Shown: piece after piece, positions 43,847 through 47,535 of the stretch
Position numbering within the stretch: the stretch's first letter is position 1
Layout: every line of letters starts with the position of its first letter
Origin: Candidatus Kuenenia stuttgartensis
GTDB lineage: Bacteria; Planctomycetota; Planctomycetia; Pirellulales; UBA1268
DNA length: 47,535 nucleotides
Direction of reading: 5' to 3'
Assembly: GCA_945891385.1 (NCBI GenBank)
Contig: CAMDDJ010000022.1
Span: 1-47,535 of the forward strand
The notes under the pieces: model-generated
What the model saw: the letters and a program-made list of their open reading frames with translations, nothing else
The model's database searches: none
Told to the model about the DNA's origin: nothing
Program-made: the position numbers and the translations under genes

Positions 43847-45031
43847 ATGTCGCTGCGAATCAGATTGGCCCTCGGGGCTGCCCTCATCGCCTGCACCGCT
43901 GCCGCGGCGACCGCAGCGGTGCTCGTGATCGCCACGGGCTGGATGCCGCCAGGGGGCTGGCCCCGGCTGACGGCCGCCACGCTGCTGGCTGCAGCGGGCG
44001 TCGCCGCACCGGCTGCGCTGCTCGCCTTCCGGCTCGGCAGACGCATCGAGGAACCGCTCAGCGCGGCGGTCGCTGCGGCCGAAGCGATTGCGGCGGGTGA
44101 TCTCGGCCGCGGTTTGATGCTGGGAGACCAGGCTGAGACCGGCCGGCTTTTGGCGGCGTTTGTCGCGATGCAACATACCGTGGGCGGGCTCGTCGGCCGG
44201 ATCAAGGCCGCCGGTGAGCGGCTCAGGACGGTCGAAGCCGAAGCGGCCTCGGCCCTTGGAACACAGGAACGGGCCGTCGGGGGTTTCAGCAGTTCAGCGC
44301 ATGAGATCGCAGCGGCCGTGGCCGAGATCTCCGCCACCAGCGAGCAACTGCTCGAGGCGACCGGTGGGCTGATGGACGTCGCCCGCGACGCCGCCAGCGT
44401 GGCTGACGAGGGCCGCGGAGGCCTGGAAAGCATGACGGCCTCGATGCACCAACTCGACGAGGCGATGAACGCGTTCACCCGCAAGCTCGCCACGATCAGC
44501 CAGCGGGCCAGTGGAATCACGTCGGTGGTGACCACGATCGCGAAGGTGGCCGAACAGACCAACCTGCTCTCCGTCAATGCAACGATCGAAGCGGAAAAAG
44601 CCGGTGAATCGGGCCGTGGCTTCCGGATCGTCGCCCAGGAGATTCGTCGGCTCGCCGATCAGACGGCCCTGGCGACGAAGGACATCGAGCGGATGGTCCG
44701 CGACATGCAGGCGGCGGTGGCCGGAGGCACGATGGAGATGGATCGTTTCCGCAACGAGGTGAGCGGCCGGATCGGCGAGGTGGCCGAGGTGAGCGAGAAA
44801 CTCGGCCGGATCATCGAGCCTGTGCAGTCAGTGACCCGGTCGCTGGAGCAGGTTCATGAGGGCATGGAGGCTCAGTCGCAGGGTGCCCGCCAGATTCGTG
44901 ATGCGATGGAGTCGCTGCGGACCGATGCTTCCGAATCGGCCTCGTCCCTGACGGTACTCACCGACGCCCTCCGCCACCTCCATGGTGCGATCGCCGACCT
45001 CAACGCCGAAGCCTCACGCTTCCGGGATTGA
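43847..45031 (+). CDS. Methyl-accepting chemotaxis protein with no periplasmic sensor
   Basis: 394 residues. Two helices (about 8-30 and 41-61) are separated by only about ten residues, so no external ligand domain is present. A HAMP-like segment (62-115) and long signalling coiled coil follow, with the hairpin tip EQTNLLSVNATIEAEKAGES (236-255) and GRGFRIVAQEIRRLADQT. It should report cytoplasmic or membrane-state signals to CheA/CheW, which are not encoded here. The ATG at 43847 has GGAG upstream; the frame extending to 43244 crosses the tRNA gene. Confidence 0.92.
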   Translation: MSLRIRLALGAALIACTAAAATAAVLVIATGWMPPGGWPRLTAATLLAAAGVAAPAALLAFRLGRRIEEPLSAAVAAAEAIAAGDLGRGLMLGDQAETGRLLAAFVAMQHTVGGLVGRIKAAGERLRTVEAEAASALGTQERAVGGFSSSAHEIAAAVAEISATSEQLLEATGGLMDVARDAASVADEGRGGLESMTASMHQLDEAMNAFTRKLATISQRASGITSVVTTIAKVAEQTNLLSVNATIEAEKAGESGRGFRIVAQEIRRLADQTALATKDIERMVRDMQAAVAGGTMEMDRFRNEVSGRIGEVAEVSEKLGRIIEPVQSVTRSLEQVHEGMEAQSQGARQIRDAMESLRTDASESASSLTVLTDALRHLHGAIADLNAEASRFRD

Positions 45032-45049
45032 TCTCTCGTAACGACGCCA

Positions 45050-45958
45050 TCACCGGCGGGCGGTCCGGCCGGCCTGCCGCGTCGCCAGGAAGCGGCGCAG
45101 GCCGCTGACGACCTGCCGGGGTTCGCCGGCGGCGGGCTCGACGAACAGGGGCGTATGGCCGTCGTCGGTGACCACGATCTCGACGGTGTCGGCCGCGACG
45201 TCGGCTCCGCCCAGGAGTGCCTCCACGGCCTCGTCATCAGCGGAACGATGCTCGCCTTCCGAGGCGGGAACCTGGGCGACTTCGAAGTTTTCGCGGGCGA
45301 GCGACTCGAACTCGGGATCCTGCATCAGCGAGGCGACCCGGGTGGTGGCGGCGGCGTCTCCCTTGCGGGAAACCATGACGAGCACCGGCCGTTTCGATCC
45401 GCGGGCGGTCTCCACGGCGGCATCGAGCGAGTGGTGAACCGACCTCGGGCCAACGGTCGCCAGGCTCCGAGCAGGAAGATGGCCGTCGAGGGCGGCCACA
45501 TAGGTCGAGGCGGTCTGTCCGTGGTATCCGGGCTGGGCGGTGATCTTCGTTCCGTCCGGGGCGACGAGTACCGTGTTGGGAAAGGATCGCACCCCGTAGC
45601 GGACGCAGATCTTGGACCGAGCCTTCCGCTCCTCGAGCGAAATCCCCGCCTGGGGAAGGTCGATCATCAGGAGCACCACCCGGTCCTCCGCCCAGTCGAG
45701 AAAGGTTTCTGTCTCGAGCACGTTCCGCTCGAGGGTGCGGCAATGCTGGCACCAGTCGCTGCCGGTGAACACGACGAGGACGGGTCGACCGGTCTGCTCG
45801 GCGGCCGAGAGCGCTGCGGAGTAGTCGTCGAGCCACTTTGCTTCAGCCTGGGTGACCGTTGGCGCGGCCGAAATAACCAGGGCGAGGGCGAACGCCCTGA
45901 GCAGGCCGATCGGTCGAATACCGTTTTGACCCATCGTTACCGCAGCGTGACCACTCAT
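45050..45958 (-). CDS. Secreted thioredoxin-like protein
   Basis: 302 residues. A signal peptide (about 15-38, ALVISAAPTVTQAEA) is followed by a thioredoxin domain with VVFTGSDWCQHCRTLERNVL (active CxxC = CQHC) and FPNTVLVAPDG with the cis-proline. A second thioredoxin-like segment (RPVLVMVSRKGDAAATTRVA) in the C-terminal half lacks cysteines. Likely an envelope disulphide or redox protein. The start at 45958 has GGAG upstream; 45934 is the alternative. Converges with the chemoreceptor gene, 18 bp apart. Confidence 0.8.
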   Translation of the reverse strand: MSGHAAVTMGQNGIRPIGLLRAFALALVISAAPTVTQAEAKWLDDYSAALSAAEQTGRPVLVVFTGSDWCQHCRTLERNVLETETFLDWAEDRVVLLMIDLPQAGISLEERKARSKICVRYGVRSFPNTVLVAPDGTKITAQPGYHGQTASTYVAALDGHLPARSLATVGPRSVHHSLDAAVETARGSKRPVLVMVSRKGDAAATTRVASLMQDPEFESLARENFEVAQVPASEGEHRSADDEAVEALLGGADVAADTVEIVVTDDGHTPLFVEPAAGEPRQVVSGLRRFLATRQAGRTARR

Positions 45959-46230
45959 CGATGTGCTTCTCCGGATCGCCCAGTCCCTCTCTTCTCATCG
46001 GGTGGACACGATCCACCCCGCGAGGGCGCGTGGGCCAAAACACGCCCGAAAACCTAGCGATGCGGGCCGAACCTGTAAAACTGCGCGGCTTTTGCAGGCT
46101 ACGCAGAGCCCCCATATTCACCGAACTGCTCTCCGCGACTGGACTTAGGACTCATTCCTGTCCCCGGACGGCGAGCCGATCGGGCGTGCTGGGCTCCCGG
46201 ACACTCCCCTTCCTGCATCGGTCTCCGCCT

Positions 46231-46293
46231 GCAGCCGGCACCTTGCTGCACCCGCGGGCCGGCGGAGGCGGCGGCGGCCATGGATGGCCGGAG
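46231..46293. repeat. Local direct repeat, block 1
   Basis: Shares tgctgcacccgcgg, ggaggcggcgg and ccatggatggcc in the same order with the block at 46385-46441. Function unknown. Confidence 0.55.
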
Positions 46294-46305
46294 CCACCAA
46301 ACGCG

Positions 46306-46335
46306 GCGGGGCCCACCGGCTTCGGTGGGCCCCGC
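46306..46335 (-). terminator. Perfect 13-bp stem, likely porin terminator
   Basis: gcggggcccaccg (46306-46318), loop gctt, and the exact complement (46323-46335). On the minus strand it is followed by a short GTTTGG. Stem strength and position about 120 bp past the porin stop favour a terminator; the weak T-tail is a caution. Confidence 0.5.
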
Positions 46336-46384
46336 TCTCACGCTTGATCACTGGCCGGCAGGATGCCGGCCGCCTGCCGGCCCG

Positions 46385-46441
46385 GGTGCACCTTGGCTGC
46401 ACCCGCGGCCGGGGGAGGCGGCGGGGGCCATGGATGGCCCC
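46385..46441. repeat. Local direct repeat, block 2
   Basis: Second copy of the block at 46231-46293, beginning with gggtgcaccttggctgcaccc (itself a hairpin) and ending in ggggccatggatggcccc. Close to the porin stop codon. Confidence 0.55.
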
Positions 46442-46454
46442 GCCGCCGGGACAA

Positions 46455-47535
46455 TCAGAACTGCCAGATCGCGTCGCAGCCGCCGTAGAACTGGCCGTAC
46501 TCGTTGAAGTTGCCGAAGGGCAGCGGCCCAGCCGGATCGTCAGGCGAATACCAGTCGTACCGCAGTTCGGGCCGGATGATCCAGTTGCGGCTGCCCTGGG
46601 GCTTCCAGTTCAGACCCCAGGTCGCCTGCCAGAAGTTGCCCTGATAGCCACCCTGCGCCGGTCCGCCGAACAGGGCGTTGCGGATCGGGTTGATCACGCG
46701 GTAGCCGTTGTTGTCGCGAAACCATTCCAGCCGCATGCCACCCACGAGGTTGTCGTTGAAGGTGTAGAACATGTACTGGTTGATGCCGTACCAGAGGGCC
46801 GTCCCCGGCTGGGCCTGATTCAACGTGTCGGGAGTGTTCGCGTTGAACTGCCAGCCGTTGTCGTTCTGGAACACGTAGGTCAGCTTGTCGCTCAGCTCGT
46901 TGATGTACACGGTGCTGATCAGCGACCGATTGCCGATATTGGCCAGCCCGGACGGAGCGAACGAGCCAATCTCATTGCCACTCGAGACGGTCATCGTCAG
47001 AGCTTGGCTTTCGTCTGAGCTCTTCAGCGTGGCACCGCCGAGGAAGGCTGCATTGCTGTTCGCCCCCGGATAGCCAGGATTTGCGATCCCGAAGTAGTTG
47101 ATCGGGTCGCTGTAGTTGTCCCAGCCGTTGGTGATGCCGCCGTACACGGTGAGCTGGTCGTTCACCGTCCAGACGTCGAGCACGCCGGTGTGGGTAAACG
47201 GCTCCCCATACTGCATGGTGTAGGCATGCGTGTAGAAGAAGTTGCCGATGGCCGGCACCACTTCATACCCGATGATCGTGTAGAAGTGACCGAACTTGAC
47301 GGCGTGATCTCCATAGCCGACCTCGCCGTACATCTGCGGCAGGGCCAGACCGTAATACTTATTGCCCCAGCTCGGCGCTCCCCCCGCACCGGCCGCATTC
47401 GGCTGGTAGAAGAGATTGCCGTCGAGACCGCGGGCCGTCGTGAAGATGTAGTCGGTACCGTACAGCAGGTCGATGCGACCGCCCCAGTCCATGCCCCCAT
47501 CTTCGGTGTCGAGGAGCTTTTCATTGACCAGGTAG
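46455..47535 (-). CDS. BBP2-family outer-membrane porin (5' end beyond window)
   Basis: The open frame continues without stop to 47535, so the N-terminus is missing. GGRIDLLYGTDYIFTTARG, KYYGLALPQMYGEVGYGDHA, VKFGHFYTIIGYEVVPAIGN, VYGGITNGWDNYSDPINYFG and GLNWKPQGSRNWIIRPELRYD are the alternating beta-strand pattern of the BBP2/Porin_4 family, common in planctomycetes, and the sequence ends in aromatic WQF as expected for an outer-membrane protein. It is probably involved in passive uptake. The stop is followed by the hairpin region described above. Confidence 0.9.
   Translation of the reverse strand, partial: YLVNEKLLDTEDGGMDWGGRIDLLYGTDYIFTTARGLDGNLFYQPNAAGAGGAPSWGNKYYGLALPQMYGEVGYGDHAVKFGHFYTIIGYEVVPAIGNFFYTHAYTMQYGEPFTHTGVLDVWTVNDQLTVYGGITNGWDNYSDPINYFGIANPGYPGANSNAAFLGGATLKSSDESQALTMTVSSGNEIGSFAPSGLANIGNRSLISTVYINELSDKLTYVFQNDNGWQFNANTPDTLNQAQPGTALWYGINQYMFYTFNDNLVGGMRLEWFRDNNGYRVINPIRNALFGGPAQGGYQGNFWQATWGLNWKPQGSRNWIIRPELRYDWYSPDDPAGPLPFGNFNEYGQFYGGCDAIWQF

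Larger units (their letters stand above)
45959..46454. other. Intergenic, hairpin- and repeat-rich region downstream of the porin gene
   Basis: 496 bp without a credible gene. It contains two similar blocks (46231-46293 and 46385-46441) sharing ggcggaggcggcggcggcca-like and catggatggcc sequence, and several GC hairpins. The half nearer the thioredoxin gene should hold its promoter, which I could not place. Confidence 0.55.

Noticed and set aside
46284-47018. Plus-strand open frame opposite the porin
   Set aside because: Shadow of the porin gene; no recognisable fold.

Overview
The window is high-GC bacterial DNA that most resembles a planctomycete of the Pirellulales type. That is an inference from the BBP2-type porin, the cytochrome/cupredoxin respiratory cluster, a TatC with a large periplasmic insert, a zinc-ribbon protein and lipoproteins that look lineage-specific, and the BPG-independent archaeal-type phosphoglycerate mutase. 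No rRNA or taxonomic marker is present. Genes are tightly packed, and many neighbours overlap by 4 bp (ATGA), which indicates translational coupling.

Layout. (1) 1-5777, minus strand: a flagellar-type export apparatus operon (degenerate histidine-kinase-like ATPase, fliF, a fliO-fliP fusion, fliQ, fliR and an flhB lacking the C-terminal autocleavage domain). It ends in a palindromic repeat cluster (1-378). (2) 5838-10154, minus: an alpha/beta-hydrolase with alanine at the nucleophile position, malate dehydrogenase, and two adjacent unknown membrane proteins that share a motif. (3) 10339-28966, minus: a respiratory supercluster. In transcription order it holds Rieske protein, b6-type cytochrome b, a long subunit-IV-like cytochrome b, a 1542-residue octahaem cytochrome c with coiled coil and PDZ-like domain, two cupredoxin-like proteins, a dihaem cytochrome c lipoprotein, oxidase subunits II and I (A2 type), haem A synthase, haem O synthase, oxidase subunits III and IV, Sco, a DUF420 protein and a small CxxC membrane protein. 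A promoter and two perfect palindromes lie upstream of the Rieske gene (29028-29128). (4) 29332-38831: mixed housekeeping genes (purD, a Gfo/Idh/MocA-like protein lacking the EKP motif, leuB-like dehydrogenase, zinc-ribbon protein, HNH nuclease, 7Fe ferredoxin, ECF-like sigma factor, LolA-like lipoprotein, HAD phosphatase, small Rieske protein, metallo-beta-lactamase-fold hydrolase). (5) 38895-43272: a degenerate glucose-6-phosphate-isomerase-like gene divergent from apgM, then tatC, a second DUF420-like protein and tRNA-Leu(UAA). (6) 43518-47535: possible small lipoprotein, methyl-accepting chemotaxis protein, thioredoxin-like protein, a hairpin-rich gap, and a BBP2-family porin cut off by the window end.

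How it fits together. Regions 2-3 describe an aerobic chain: quinol is oxidised by a Rieske/cytochrome b complex in which the giant octahaem protein probably replaces cytochrome c1 or f. Electrons then pass to a dihaem cytochrome and/or cupredoxins and to an A2-type haem-copper oxidase, with its haem A and copper assembly factors encoded alongside. Export genes and a chemoreceptor suggest a motile stage, although FlhB as encoded here lacks the domain normally needed for substrate switching. The strongest candidates for something undescribed are the octahaem PDZ cytochrome complex, the twin palindromes controlling it, the FliO-FliP/truncated-FlhB export system, and a family of palindromic elements placed at gene 3' ends.
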